A DNA stretch of 64,000 nt from Bacillus tuaregi (GTDB lineage Bacteria; Bacillota; Bacilli; Bacillales; Cytobacillaceae). The notes under the pieces are model-generated. The model saw only the letters and a program-made list of their open reading frames with translations, ran no database searches and was not told where the DNA came from. This document shows positions 8,149 to 18,011 of this stretch, one piece after another (the stretch's first letter is position 1; each line of letters begins with the position of its first letter). Location of the stretch: the NCBI RefSeq assembly GCF_900104575.1, contig NZ_LT629731.1, forward strand, positions 3,512,557-3,576,556, in the 5' to 3' direction. Both the position numbers and the translations under genes were made by a program.

Positions 8149-10152
8149 TTATACTAAGCCAAACAGTCTTCCTCCCTGATAAATGACGAGAGATAGTATA
8201 TATGCAATTATGAGGGCATAACCAATTGAGAATGCCGTCCATTTTTTTGATTCAGTTTCTTTATAAATGGTTGCTACCGTTGCTAGACAAGGAATATATA
8301 GTAAAATAAAGACCATAAAGCTTATTGCTGCCAACGGCGTAAACTGAGCTGCCAGTAAGCCCTGTAATGAGGCTTCATCCGGAACAAAATAAATAATATT
8401 CATTGATGAAATAATTGCTTCCTTTGCAAGGAAGCCCGTCAGCAAAGATGCCCCTGCCTGCCATGTACCAAAACCTATTGGAGCCAGAAGCGGGGCAAAA
8501 ACTCCACCAATTGCTGCTAAAAAGCTATGATTCATTTCTACATTAAATCCACCAGGACCTATATAAGATAAAAGCCAAATAAGTACGGAACCCGCAAAAA
8601 TAAATGTTCCGGCCTTACGAATAAATCCCTTTCCTTTTTCCCAAGTACTCCTCCAGAGGGTTTGTCCCTGCGGCATACGATATGGTGGTAATTCAATCAC
8701 AAAAAGAGTGTTTTCCCCTTTTAATATCGTTTTTGAAAAAAGCATAGCCAATGCTAAAGCTAACACAATACCGAGCACATAAAGCCCTAATACCACTATA
8801 GCTTTATTTTTCACAAAGAAAGCTCCAACAAACAAGGCATAGACAGGAAGTCTTGCAGAGCATGACATCAATGGTGTTAATAATATAGTTAACAGCCTTT
8901 CCTTCGGGGTCTCAATCGTTCTAGCTGCCATAACACCAGGTACATTACAGCCAAACCCAATAATCATCGGAATAAAGGCCTTTCCATTAAGTCCGACTGA
9001 TTCCATAATTCGATCCATAACAAGGGCAACCCTTGCCATATAACCGGAGTCCTCCAATAAGGAGATAAAAAAGAATAAAATAAAAATTTGCGGAACAAAC
9101 ACGAGTACACCGCCAACACCAGCCACGATTCCATCAATGATTAAATCGTGAATAAATGCTGATACACCCAATAATGATAATAACGCTTCAATGCCTGATG
9201 TTACTGGACCCGAGATAAATCCATCAAGAATATCTGATAATGGAAAGCCAAGCCAGTCAAACGTAAGCATGAACATAAGATACATGAGTAGTAAAAAGAT
9301 CGGAATACCCAATATACGATTCGTAATAATACGGTCTACCTTTTCCGATAAATGAATTTTATTCTCATTAGAGTTGAAAATCGCTTCAGCCAAAATCTCA
9401 TCAATAAAATGACTGCGTCGCTTGTGGATATATTGATCTGCTGATTTAACGTCATATTTCTTCATAAGCTTCTCCTCGACCTCTTGGATAAGCTTGTCAA
9501 TATCTTCCCGATTCATCCATTGTTCCATATAGGATTTCACATAAGGATTACCTTCAAGCAACTGTAGTGTCAACCACCTAAATGAAAGCGCTTTATTTTC
9601 TTGAATGGTCTTTTCTAAAAATAGCGCTGCTTCTTCTATTTCCCGGCCATAGTCAATGAGGTTTGTCTGCGGAGTGCTATTGTCCAGCATAATCGTATTC
9701 GCTAATTCATTACAGCCTTTTCCGGAACGTGCGATAATCGGTACGATTGGAACTCCCAGCTTTGCGGATAATCTGGCTACATCCACCTGAATTCCACGCT
9801 GCTTTGCAACATCCATCATATTCAGTCCTATGGTAATGGGTTTTCCAAACTCAAGAGCTTGCAAGGTGAGATGCAAGTTTCTTTTTAATTGTGATGCATC
9901 AAGAATATTAAGAATATGATCCACATGGTCATGCAGGAAAAAGCTCGTTACGACCCCTTCATCCTTTGACAAAGGAACAAGTGTATAAATTCCAGGTAAG
10001 TCTATTAACTTATCTATTTTGTTTTTAAAAATGCCAACTTTCTTTTCTACTGTTACACCGCTCCAATTTCCAACATATTCATACGAACCTGTTAAATGAT
10101 TGAACAATGAAGTTTTACCAGTATTGGGATTTCCTAATAGGGCTACTTCCAT
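8149..10152 (-). CDS. feoB: Ferrous iron transporter FeoB
   Basis: A 667-residue protein with an N-terminal G domain (G1 GNPNTGKT at 7-14, the GNWSGVTVEKK switch near 32, G3 DLPGIY near 52, G4 NMMD near 112), a helical linker, and a C-terminal membrane part with many helices and the gate motif GFGCNVPGVMAARTIE. The length is typical. FeoB takes up Fe2+ across the cytoplasmic membrane, controlled by GTP binding. Its ATG overlaps the feoA stop by one base (TAATG), indicating coupled translation. A Fur-like box lies upstream of feoA. Confidence 0.96.
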   Translation of the reverse strand: MEVALLGNPNTGKTSLFNHLTGSYEYVGNWSGVTVEKKVGIFKNKIDKLIDLPGIYTLVPLSKDEGVVTSFFLHDHVDHILNILDASQLKRNLHLTLQALEFGKPITIGLNMMDVAKQRGIQVDVARLSAKLGVPIVPIIARSGKGCNELANTIMLDNSTPQTNLIDYGREIEEAALFLEKTIQENKALSFRWLTLQLLEGNPYVKSYMEQWMNREDIDKLIQEVEEKLMKKYDVKSADQYIHKRRSHFIDEILAEAIFNSNENKIHLSEKVDRIITNRILGIPIFLLLMYLMFMLTFDWLGFPLSDILDGFISGPVTSGIEALLSLLGVSAFIHDLIIDGIVAGVGGVLVFVPQIFILFFFISLLEDSGYMARVALVMDRIMESVGLNGKAFIPMIIGFGCNVPGVMAARTIETPKERLLTILLTPLMSCSARLPVYALFVGAFFVKNKAIVVLGLYVLGIVLALALAMLFSKTILKGENTLFVIELPPYRMPQGQTLWRSTWEKGKGFIRKAGTFIFAGSVLIWLLSYIGPGGFNVEMNHSFLAAIGGVFAPLLAPIGFGTWQAGASLLTGFLAKEAIISSMNIIYFVPDEASLQGLLAAQFTPLAAISFMVFILLYIPCLATVATIYKETESKKWTAFSIGYALIIAYILSLVIYQGGRLFGLV

Positions 10153-10376
10153 TATATTTTCTCCACTTTAATCTGTAAGGCTTCTCTTCTGCGAATTCCG
10201 ACACATTGGCCGTAAGATTCTAGCATGAACGGTCCGCCAAATGGCATAATGCCTTTAATACTGACTTCGGTTCCTTCAGTGATCCCAAGATCTAGTAATC
10301 TTCTTCGGACTAAACGGTCTGCCTTCGATAAATCTTCAATTTTACCTTTTTCACCAATTTTTAATTTTCCCAGCAT
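10152..10376 (-). CDS. feoA: Ferrous iron transport protein FeoA
   Basis: A 74-residue SH3-like FeoA protein: LSKADRLVRRRLLDLGITEG is followed by a segment typical of the domain (SIKGIMPFGGPFML) and a C-terminal IRRREA. It is a small cytoplasmic partner of FeoB. I prefer the ATG at 10376, because CAGGTGAT lies at a proper distance; the GTG at 10385 falls inside that binding site. It is first in the feoA-feoB-Cys-rich operon. Confidence 0.92.
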   Translation of the reverse strand: MLGKLKIGEKGKIEDLSKADRLVRRRLLDLGITEGTEVSIKGIMPFGGPFMLESYGQCVGIRRREALQIKVEKI

Positions 10377-10425
10377 CGTTATCACCTGTATTTTTTTTAC
10401 TTGGCTTTATTTTACCATATTCAAT

Positions 10426-10440
10426 TGAGAATGATTATCC
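10426..10440 (-). promoter_or_regulatory. Fur-like box upstream of feoA
   Basis: TGAGAATGATTATCC matches the 15-bp Fur core TGATAATNATTATCA at all but two of its defined positions. It lies about 50 bp before the feoA start, where a repressor would block the promoter. Iron-dependent repression is the inference. Confidence 0.7.
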
Positions 10441-10638
10441 TTTCTAAAAGATAAATGTGACATTTTATAGAAAAGTAGAAAATGATAGATATCTCCATAT
10501 AATAATACATTTTCCAAAAGGAAACTTTTTTCTATCTACTCAATAGACATGCCTCGACACCACAATGTTTCAGTAGACCCACTAGCCTCTTTTTTGATAA
10601 TCTTTTAGTAAGATAGGCAATTGTTGGAGGAGTTAATA

Positions 10639-11514
10639 ATGGATACAAACGCCCAGTTAAAATTAGGGGAAAAAGGTGCTTGGATTAGTATCTTTACATA
10701 TATTATTCTAGCAGCGATTAAACTCTACATGGGAAGCAAGGGACATTCTGAGGGGCTGACCGCTGACGGTCTCAATAACACCACCGATGTTATTTCATCT
10801 ATCGCTGTTCTAATTGGGTTGAAAATCTCACAAAAGCCGCCGGATGAAGACCATTCCTATGGACATTACCGCGCAGAATCAATCGCCTCCCTTATCGCAG
10901 CCTTTATTATGCTCTCAATTGGTATACAAGTTATGGTTGATGGAATCCAAAATGTATTTCGAGACCAAACATCTGCACCAGACTTACTGACTGCATGGAC
11001 TGCCCTTTTTTGCGCAGTGATTATGTATGCTGTTTCCTTATATAACCTTAAACTTAGCAAAAAAATTAACAGCCCTTCCATTAAAGCGGTTGCATATGAT
11101 AATCGTTCAGATGCTTTAGTAAGTGTAGGAGCCTTTATTGGAATCATTGGTACACATGCAGGAATTGACTTCCTCGATGTTTTAGCAGCACTTATTGTCG
11201 GGATTATTATTTGTAAAACTGCATGGGAAATATTCCGCGAGTCTTCACATGCACTTACAGATGGGTTTGATACAAAGCTGTTATATCGAATTGAAGAAAC
11301 AATTATCCATACTGCAGGTGTTAAAAAAGTCATTGCCGTAAATGCAAGAACGCAAGGCAATCAAATACTTGTTGATGCTACAATTTGTGTAGATCCTCAT
11401 TTAAATGTCATCGAAGGTCATGAAATAACAGAAAAAATTGAAGAACAGCTTAAGAATAAGCATCATGTAACAAGATCCTTAATACATATTGAACCATATC
11501 AATATGTTAAATAA
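10639..11514 (+). CDS. Cation diffusion facilitator (metal efflux) protein
   Basis: A 291-residue CDF protein with about six membrane helices in the first 210 residues and a cytoplasmic ferredoxin-like C-terminal domain. Family landmarks are GLTADGLNNTTDV near 39, HSYGHYRAES near 72 and AYDNRSDALVS near 150. The last metal-site motif has Asp rather than His in first place (DNRSD), a form found in manganese-type and MamB-like members, so Mn2+ or Fe2+ efflux is possible. GGAGGAG precedes the ATG at 10639. It is probably a single gene. Confidence 0.87.
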   Translation: MDTNAQLKLGEKGAWISIFTYIILAAIKLYMGSKGHSEGLTADGLNNTTDVISSIAVLIGLKISQKPPDEDHSYGHYRAESIASLIAAFIMLSIGIQVMVDGIQNVFRDQTSAPDLLTAWTALFCAVIMYAVSLYNLKLSKKINSPSIKAVAYDNRSDALVSVGAFIGIIGTHAGIDFLDVLAALIVGIIICKTAWEIFRESSHALTDGFDTKLLYRIEETIIHTAGVKKVIAVNARTQGNQILVDATICVDPHLNVIEGHEITEKIEEQLKNKHHVTRSLIHIEPYQYVK

Positions 11515-11559
11515 AGCAAATAACCTTTTGAGAAACCGATATTAAAGGAGTTATGGGCC

Positions 11560-12126
11560 ATGCTTACATTAAAGGTAGATCAGGAAATTGAACTAAGGTT
11601 ACTTCAGCTTCAAGATAGTAATCCATTATACAAGCTTGTCGACAATAATCGAGAACATCTAAGACAATGGCTGCCATGGGTTGACAATATTTACTCATCA
11701 CTTCAATACCATACCATCATACCTACATGGTTGAAGCAGTACGCTGATCACAATGGCTTTCATGCAGGAATTCATTATAAAAACAAATTAGTGGGAGTTA
11801 TTAGCCTCCATTCCATTGACTGGTACAATAAACAAACAAGCATTGGCTACTACTTAGGAAAAGGGTTTGAAGGAAAAGGAATTATGACTAAATCCGTGCA
11901 GGCTGTTCTCAATTATCTGTTTTTTCATCTCCATCTTCACCGCGCTGAAGTCCGTTGTGGCGAATTTAACCTGAAAAGCCGTGCCATTCCTGAACGACTT
12001 GGCTTCAAACGAGAGGGGTTAATACGAGATGGAGAATTTCTTTATGACCACTATCATGATTTAGTTGTTTATGGAATACTCTATAATGAATGGCTCCAGC
12101 GTAAAGAATATCCGCCAAAAAGATAA
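11560..12126 (+). CDS. RimJ/RimL-type GNAT N-acetyltransferase
   Basis: A 188-residue protein with the GNAT fold: LRLLQLQDSNPLYKL at the N-terminus, the acetyl-CoA loop GKGFEGKGIMTKSV near 105-118, HRAEVRCGEFNLKSRAIPERLGFKREG near 131-157, and a typical end. It resembles the RimL/YdaF-type ribosomal-protein Ser or N-terminal acetyltransferases, but the target cannot be told. AAAGGAG lies 9 nt before the ATG. It is 45 bp after the efflux gene, so the two may share a transcript. Confidence 0.87.
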   Translation: MLTLKVDQEIELRLLQLQDSNPLYKLVDNNREHLRQWLPWVDNIYSSLQYHTIIPTWLKQYADHNGFHAGIHYKNKLVGVISLHSIDWYNKQTSIGYYLGKGFEGKGIMTKSVQAVLNYLFFHLHLHRAEVRCGEFNLKSRAIPERLGFKREGLIRDGEFLYDHYHDLVVYGILYNEWLQRKEYPPKR

Positions 12127-12149
12127 AAAAGCTGCATCGCAGCTTTTTT
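12125..12149. terminator. Convergent terminator (acetyltransferase / kinase)
   Basis: AAAAAAGCTGC, ATC and GCAGCTTTTTT form a compact bidirectional hairpin between the two converging genes. Confidence 0.85.
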
Positions 12150-13218
12150 TAATCTTTCGTCATTGGAATGGTAATCGTAAAGGTAGTTCCCTGCATTTGT
12201 GTTGATTGAACCGAAATATTCCCACCATGCTCTGAGATTATTTTCTGGCAAATCATCAATCCAAGTCCATTTCCTGTCGCTTTTGTTGAAAAGAAAGGCG
12301 TACCCAAATGATCTAAGTACTCATCTGGAATGCCGCAGCCCTCATCAATGACTGAAACGAGGGCATTATTCCTGTTTTTAGACATATGAATCGTGATAAC
12401 ACCCTGATCCATTGCTTCAATAGCATTTTTCAGGATATTAACGAGGACCTGTTTCACCTTATGAATATCGCATAGAATAAGCATCTTCTGCTCTTCAATT
12501 ACTGATTTTATTTGAATACTCTTTTTTACTGCCTCTCCTTCTAATAAATAGATCACTTCTTGGACTATTTTAATCAAGTCATGTTTATTCACTTCATGCT
12601 TATGCGGTTTGGCTAGAACCAGCAATTCATTTGAGATAATGTCCAATCTGTGAATCTCATCTTCCATAATTTCCAAATACTTTTTATTCGGAATTTCCTC
12701 TGCCTTCATCAGCTGGATAAACCCTTTAATACTTGTAAGCGGATTTTTAATTTCATGTGCAATACCGGCAGCCAATTGACCGGCAACCTTCAACTTTTCA
12801 CTTTCAATCAGAATATTTTCAGCTTCGTTTTGATCTACTGAAATATCTTTAATAAAACAAATAATCCCCTCAGGGATTCCAGGATTGGTATGACTGATGA
12901 ATGAGGCAGCGATTTCTAACACAAGACAGCTTCCGTCCTTTTTTATCATTCGGTAGCTCAAATGGCTTATCTCATCTTCTCTGCTTTCCCATTCGTTTGT
13001 TACCCATTGATAATCTTCCTGATGCAGATTTCACATATGTGGGTTCCGATTAACTCCCGCGGCTCGTATCCCAGTATCTGCTTAACATTTTTGGTTATAT
13101 AAGTAATGACGCCGTCTAAGGATAGCTTCATCATGAATTGTGTCTTCGCATTCAATTTATTTTGTCCGGTTGTCTCCCCGACGAAATGGCCTACCTTCCC
13201 TATTTCAGGTACTCCCAA
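12149..13218 (-). pseudogene. PAS-domain sensor histidine kinase, frameshifted
   Basis: Two leftward frames together make one kinase. The upstream frame (13218-13000, TTG start after AAGGAGG) holds the first half of a PAS domain (LDGVITYITKNVKQILGYEP) and stops early. The next frame, open from about 13030, continues it with LHQEDYQW and WVTNEWESREDE and carries the rest of the PAS domain, the H-box AHEIKNPLTSIKGF, the N-box NILKNAIEAM, and the G-boxes DEGCGIPD and TGNGLGLMICQ. One base is missing near 13027-13033 in a GAAATC context. It resembles the sporulation kinases, with no membrane segment. It is either a broken gene or a sequencing error. Confidence 0.82.
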
Positions 13219-13410
13219 TCATCACCCCTCCTTATTCATCATGCTCCCTTAAATTTTACTGAATATTCTTATAAAAGACAATGCTATTTTCTACTATTTT
13301 AATAGGCATTATCCCTTTCTTGTTTTTCCATCATCGTATCGTGGCAGTCTGAGCATATGACTAGTATTTACCACATATACTTTCAATAAAACCCTTTTAA
13401 ACCATTACGT

Positions 13411-13440
13411 TTGACTGTATAGTTTGGATTACCGTATAAT
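13411..13440 (+). promoter_or_regulatory. Sigma-A-type promoter of the MerR gene
   Basis: TTGACT at 13411-13416 and a perfect TATAAT at 13435-13440 are separated by 18 bp, 34 bp before the likely start codon. Confidence 0.65.
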
Positions 13441-13473
13441 AATTAAAAAAATAAAAGAAGCTGAGGTGGTATG

Positions 13474-13883
13474 ATGGGGCAGTTTATCGGATTGGAGAAC
13501 TAGCAAATGCTGCAAATGTTTCAAAAAGAACAATTGACTATTATACTAGCCTAGGTTTGTTACAGGCTCAACGTTCTAACAGTAATTACAGAATTTATCC
13601 TGAAGAAGCACTCCATGATTTAAAATTAATTGAAGAATACAAGAAAATGCATCTTCCACTGCATGAGATTAAGAGAAAACTAGAATTAAATAAACAAACT
13701 GATTTTCAGCACAGGGATGTGGAAGAACAATTGGAGACCGTTACGAATCAAATAAAGCAGCTAAAGCACGATCTTTCTGTACTGTTACCAATTATCAGCA
13801 AGTACAAACAAGATCCAATGTCAAAAAAGCTCAATGAAGAAGGTTCGGCTCTTATTGAATCCCTGGCTAGAATTACAAGTTAA
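13474..13883 (+). pseudogene. MerR-family regulator, frameshifted near codon 4
   Basis: The ATG at 13474 follows GAGGTGG but its frame stops after nine codons. From 13485 another frame runs YRIGELANAANVSKRT, DYYTSLGLL and SNYRIYPEEA, a complete MerR winged-helix, followed by a coiled coil (DVEEQLETVTNQIKQLKHDL) up to the stop at 13883. Adding one T to the TTT at 13483-13485 would join them as MGQFYRIGEL. So one base is missing at a T run, through mutation or sequencing error. No Cys pair for metal sensing is visible. The regulator may control itself or the CorC-like gene 63 bp downstream. Confidence 0.82.
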
Positions 13884-13946
13884 TACCATTTTTGAGTTAT
13901 CAGGAGGTGACTCCTTTCCTGTTTCCTACAGGATAAGGAAATTTAT

Positions 13947-15326
13947 TTGGACATATTAAACTTGGTTATTATAGCCATTTTGATTGCTTTGACAGCATTT
14001 TTTGTAACTTCTGAATTTGCCATTGTTAAAGTAAGAAGCTCCAGAATTGATCAGTTAATTGAAGAAGGAAATAAAAAAGCCATAGCAGCAAAAAGGATTA
14101 TTTCAAACCTTGATGAGTATTTGTCAGCCTGTCAATTAGGAATTACAATGACAGCCCTAGGAATTGGTGCCCTTGGGGAACCAACATTTGAACATATCCT
14201 TAGCCCACTATTAGTCTTTTTAAATATTCCAGCATCTTTAACTCCAATTCTTTCAATCGCATTAGCGTTTGCGATTATGACCTTTTTACATGTAGTGGTT
14301 GGAGAGCTGGCACCGAAAACCGTTGCCATCCAAAAAGCAGAGTGGGTTGCATTAGCAACTGCTAAACCACTTATTCTGTTCTATCGACTTATGTACCCTT
14401 TTATCTGGATATTAAATGGTTCAGCTCGTTTGATTACAGGTATTTTCGGACTAAAGCGTGTCTCAGAACATGAGTTGGCACATTCAGAAGAAGAATTGCG
14501 TATCATTCTGTCAGAAAGCTATAAAAATGGTGAAATCAACCAATCAGAGTTTAAGTATGTAAATAAAATATTTGAATTCGATGATCGGATTGCAAAAGAA
14601 ATCATGGTTCCGAGAACCGAGATTGTTTCTTTATCAAAAGACCAGACACTTGCAGAGTTTCTATCCATTATACATGTTGAGAAGTTCACTCGTTACCCCA
14701 TTATGGATGGCGATAAAGACCATATTATTGGAATGATTAATCTCAAAGAGCTTATGACAGATATTTTAGAATTTAAAGATTTAAATTCTAAAACACTTGA
14801 AGGATATATAAGACCTATTATTAAAGTCATTGAAACAGCTCCGATTCATGATTTGCTTGTTAAGATGCAAAAAGAACGTATCCATATGGCAATCCTAATG
14901 GATGAATACGGCGGAACCTCAGGCTTGGTTACTGTTGAGGATATTATCGAGGAAATTGTCGGAGAGATTCGTGATGAATTTGATACGGATGAAATTCCCG
15001 AAATAAGAAAGCTGGAGGATGATCACTTTATCATTGACTCAAAGGTGCTTGTAAGCGAGGTTAATGACCTACTTGGCATAGATATCAATGATGAAGATAT
15101 TGATACAATTGGAGGCTGGATATTAACGGAAAATTATGAAGCCAAACAGGGTGATGTCATTCATTTTGATTCATATGCCTTTAAGATCATTGATATGGAG
15201 GAACACCATATCAAATATATAGAAGTGACAAAAGTTCAGACTCAAGAGGATAACGAAAGTCTAACCTATGAAAATAGAGAACTACATTCTTCCGTACCTT
15301 TAACAAAATCCGAAGCCTTGTCTTAA
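13947..15326 (+). CDS. CorC/HlyC-type membrane protein (DUF21-CBS-CorC)
   Basis: A 459-residue protein with the full family plan: a DUF21 membrane domain with four helices (about 1-190), a pair of CBS domains (about 215-335, with PRTEIVSL and DEYGGTSGLVT), and a C-terminal CorC/HlyC transporter-associated domain. It starts at a TTG after AAGGAA. Related proteins in bacilli affect Mg2+ or Co2+ efflux; older annotations call them hemolysins. The 5' region holds small hairpins (CCTG/CAGG) near 13930, but no known riboswitch is recognised. It may be cotranscribed with the MerR gene. Confidence 0.87.
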   Translation: MDILNLVIIAILIALTAFFVTSEFAIVKVRSSRIDQLIEEGNKKAIAAKRIISNLDEYLSACQLGITMTALGIGALGEPTFEHILSPLLVFLNIPASLTPILSIALAFAIMTFLHVVVGELAPKTVAIQKAEWVALATAKPLILFYRLMYPFIWILNGSARLITGIFGLKRVSEHELAHSEEELRIILSESYKNGEINQSEFKYVNKIFEFDDRIAKEIMVPRTEIVSLSKDQTLAEFLSIIHVEKFTRYPIMDGDKDHIIGMINLKELMTDILEFKDLNSKTLEGYIRPIIKVIETAPIHDLLVKMQKERIHMAILMDEYGGTSGLVTVEDIIEEIVGEIRDEFDTDEIPEIRKLEDDHFIIDSKVLVSEVNDLLGIDINDEDIDTIGGWILTENYEAKQGDVIHFDSYAFKIIDMEEHHIKYIEVTKVQTQEDNESLTYENRELHSSVPLTKSEALS

Positions 15327-15397
15327 AAGGTTAAAAAAATGTTCACATTTCTCCTATTTTATTAAACTATAAATACTATATTGATATATATATAACG

Positions 15398-15430
15398 CCT
15401 TCTCCTTCATAGAAAAGAGAAGGTTTTTTT
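15398..15430 (+). terminator. Terminator after the CorC-like gene
   Basis: CCTTCTC and GAGAAGG pair around a 12-nt loop and are followed by seven T residues. Confidence 0.85.
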
Positions 15431-15607
15431 CTGTTTTCAAGCTTATTTATGCCTATTTTATAATACTGTCAATTATTATGGTCACTTTTGTATCGAATTA
15501 CCAAATTTGTAATAATATATCCCTAAAATGTTCACAAAGACACATTTCCTTTTTGCTATAGTTAAAGTAGAAAATGAAAATAAATATTTAGTAGGAGGGA
15601 AAAAGTA

Positions 15608-17011
15608 ATGGAGGCGCTTATACTCGCTCGTATACAGTTTGCTGCAACAACCGTGTTTCACTTTATTTTCGTGCCATTATCAATTGGTCTTGCATTCATC
15701 ATTGCCATCATGCAAACTATGTATCTCGTTAAGAAAAAAGAAGTATACAAGAAAATGACGCAATTTTGGGGCAAATTCTTCCTGATCAACTTTGCCGTCG
15801 GAATTGTAACCGGTATTATTCAAGAATTCCAATTCGGAATGAACTGGTCTAGCTATTCACGGTTTATGGGAGACGTTTTCGGTGCTCCACTGGCCATTGA
15901 AGCACTCTTAGCCTTCTTCATTGAATCAACATTTATCGGATTATGGATTTTCGGCTGGGATAAGCTTCCCAAAAAAGTTCACTTAGCTTCTATCTGGCTC
16001 GTTTCGATTTCAACAGCGATTTCTGCCTTCTGGATCTTAACAGCCAATTCATTTATGCAAAACCCTGTTGGATATGCGATTCAAAACGGTCGTGCTGAAA
16101 CAACCGATTTCTTAGCAGTCATTACAAACCCTAAATTATTAGTTGCTTTTCCACACGTCATCTTTGGCGCATTAGCAACCGGCGCTTTCTTTGTAGTTGG
16201 TATCAGCGCATACAATTTCTTGAAAAAACGAGATTTAGATTTCTTTAGACGCTCTGTAACAATCGGGCTTGTCATTGGATTAATCTCCAGTCTTGGTATC
16301 GCTTTCAGCGGACACTCACAATCCGAGTACCTAATGGGTGCACAGCCAATGAAAATGGCTGCAGCTGAGGGATTATATGAAGACAGCGGCGATCCTGCTG
16401 CTTGGACTGTTTTAGCCAATATTGATACAGAAAACAAAGAAACAAACCTACGTCTCGAAATCCCTTATGCTTTAAGCTTCTTAGCATATGGAGAGTTCAA
16501 AGGAAAAGTAGATGGTATGAATACCATCCAAGCGGAATATGAAAAATTGTATGGTCCTGGAAACTACATTCCACCTGTTAAAACAACATTCTGGAATTTC
16601 AGAATTATGGTTGGGCTTGGCGGAGTGCTTATCCTAATCAGCTTAATTGGTCTATATATGAAACGTCGAGGAACACTTGAGAACAAAACATGGTTTTTAA
16701 AGCTGGCATTCGCCTCTTTATTCTTCCCATTTATTGCAAATACAGCAGGCTGGATTATGTCAGAGATTGGCCGTCAGCCATGGATTGTTAACGGATTAAT
16801 GAGAACATCTGATGGTATTTCGAATACAGTATCAGCTGGATCCGTACTGTTTTCACTCATTGCTTTTACATTAGTATATACACTATTAGCAGTTGCCATG
16901 GTCGTTTTATTCGTAAAAGTCATTAAACAGGGTCCTCATGAAAAACTAAAGGATGATGTTAGTGATTCAGATCCTTTCAGTGAAGGAGGTTTAACACATG
17001 CAACTAAGTGA
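15608..17011 (+). CDS. cydA: Cytochrome bd quinol oxidase subunit I
   Basis: A 467-residue membrane protein with the haem ligands expected for CydA: His18 (TTVFHFIF), His183 (FPHVIFG) and a Met in NGLMRTSDG, plus the paired glutamates Glu98 and Glu106. The quinol-binding Q-loop is short, as in Bacillus enzymes. It oxidises menaquinol and reduces O2 at low oxygen. AGGAGG precedes the ATG. It is first of the cydABCD operon. The 277-bp upstream region has a half-site TTCACAA near 15535 reminiscent of Rex operators, but no convincing full palindrome. Confidence 0.96.
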   Translation: MEALILARIQFAATTVFHFIFVPLSIGLAFIIAIMQTMYLVKKKEVYKKMTQFWGKFFLINFAVGIVTGIIQEFQFGMNWSSYSRFMGDVFGAPLAIEALLAFFIESTFIGLWIFGWDKLPKKVHLASIWLVSISTAISAFWILTANSFMQNPVGYAIQNGRAETTDFLAVITNPKLLVAFPHVIFGALATGAFFVVGISAYNFLKKRDLDFFRRSVTIGLVIGLISSLGIAFSGHSQSEYLMGAQPMKMAAAEGLYEDSGDPAAWTVLANIDTENKETNLRLEIPYALSFLAYGEFKGKVDGMNTIQAEYEKLYGPGNYIPPVKTTFWNFRIMVGLGGVLILISLIGLYMKRRGTLENKTWFLKLAFASLFFPFIANTAGWIMSEIGRQPWIVNGLMRTSDGISNTVSAGSVLFSLIAFTLVYTLLAVAMVVLFVKVIKQGPHEKLKDDVSDSDPFSEGGLTHATK

Positions 17012-18011
17012 GGTATGGTTCTTATTAATCGGAGTATTATTTGTCGGATTTGTCTTTTTAGAGGGATTTGACTTCGGGGTAGGAATGAGCACTAAATTTC
17101 TAGCCAAAAATGAAGTTGAAAAACGGGTGCTGATTAATACGATAGGCCCTTTCTGGGATGCCAATGAAGTTTGGCTGATTACCGGGGGCGGCGCCATGTT
17201 TGCAGCCTTCCCGCACTGGTATGCTACATTATTCAGCGGCTACTATCTTCCATTTGTTGTCTTGCTTTTAGCTTTAATCGCTCGTGGTGTTGCCTTTGAA
17301 TTCAGAGGAAAATTGAATTCAATTAAATGGAAAAAAACATGGGATTGGTCCATATTCTTAGGCAGTCTCTTACCACCCTTTTTATTAGGAGTCTTATTCA
17401 CAAGCTTGATTAAAGGAGTTCCAATTGATCAGGATATGAATATGACAGCTGGTTTCCTTGATATCGTGAATGTTTACACCGTTGTCGGAGGAGTTGCCTT
17501 TGTACTATTAACGTATATGCACGGCTTAATGTTCATTTCACTAAAAACAACGGATAGCATTCGCGAACGCGCACGTGAACAAGCAAAGAAACTATTTATT
17601 GCCACTGCAGTTGTCGTCGTACTATTCGTAGCCTTAACTGGAGTTTACACCAATGCATTTGCTGACAGAGGTGCGATACTAATTCCTTTATATGCCCTAG
17701 CCATTGTCCTTTACTTGGCACTTTACCCAATGTTAAAGAACAAAAAAGAAGGTTTCAGCTTTACAACAACCGGATTAATTTTAATTCTCGTTATGGCTTC
17801 CTTCTTCATCGCATTATTCCCTAATGTGATGATTAGTTCTACGGATATTGCCAATAACTTAACGGTCTACAATGCAGCATCCGGTGAGTATTCACTGAAA
17901 CTAATGACCATTATCGCCCTAACTATGGTACCAATTGTTCTGGCATATACAGTTTGGAGCTATTACGTTTTCCGTAAACGAGTAACAGATAAGGAGCATC
18001 TAGAATATTAA
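16998..18011 (+). CDS. cydB: Cytochrome bd quinol oxidase subunit II
   Basis: A 337-residue membrane protein with the CydB start LLIGVLFVGFVFLEGFDFGVG, the motif GPFWDANEVWLITGGGA near 51 and about eight or nine membrane helices. It forms the oxidase with CydA. It overlaps cydA by 14 bp, with GGAGG inside the end of cydA, so translation is coupled. Confidence 0.96.
   Translation: MQLSEVWFLLIGVLFVGFVFLEGFDFGVGMSTKFLAKNEVEKRVLINTIGPFWDANEVWLITGGGAMFAAFPHWYATLFSGYYLPFVVLLLALIARGVAFEFRGKLNSIKWKKTWDWSIFLGSLLPPFLLGVLFTSLIKGVPIDQDMNMTAGFLDIVNVYTVVGGVAFVLLTYMHGLMFISLKTTDSIRERAREQAKKLFIATAVVVVLFVALTGVYTNAFADRGAILIPLYALAIVLYLALYPMLKNKKEGFSFTTTGLILILVMASFFIALFPNVMISSTDIANNLTVYNAASGEYSLKLMTIIALTMVPIVLAYTVWSYYVFRKRVTDKEHLEY

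Noticed and set aside
10866..11360. 164-codon frame antisense to the efflux gene
   Set aside because: It is a shadow of the CDF gene, with no start signal and no recognisable domain.
13884..13946. Metal riboswitch before the CorC-like gene
   Set aside because: Only two short hairpins are present in 63 bp, too little for an M-box or yybP-ykoY element.
15481..15607. Rex operator upstream of cydA
   Set aside because: Only a TTCACAA half-site is visible; the other half does not fit, so I do not call an operator.
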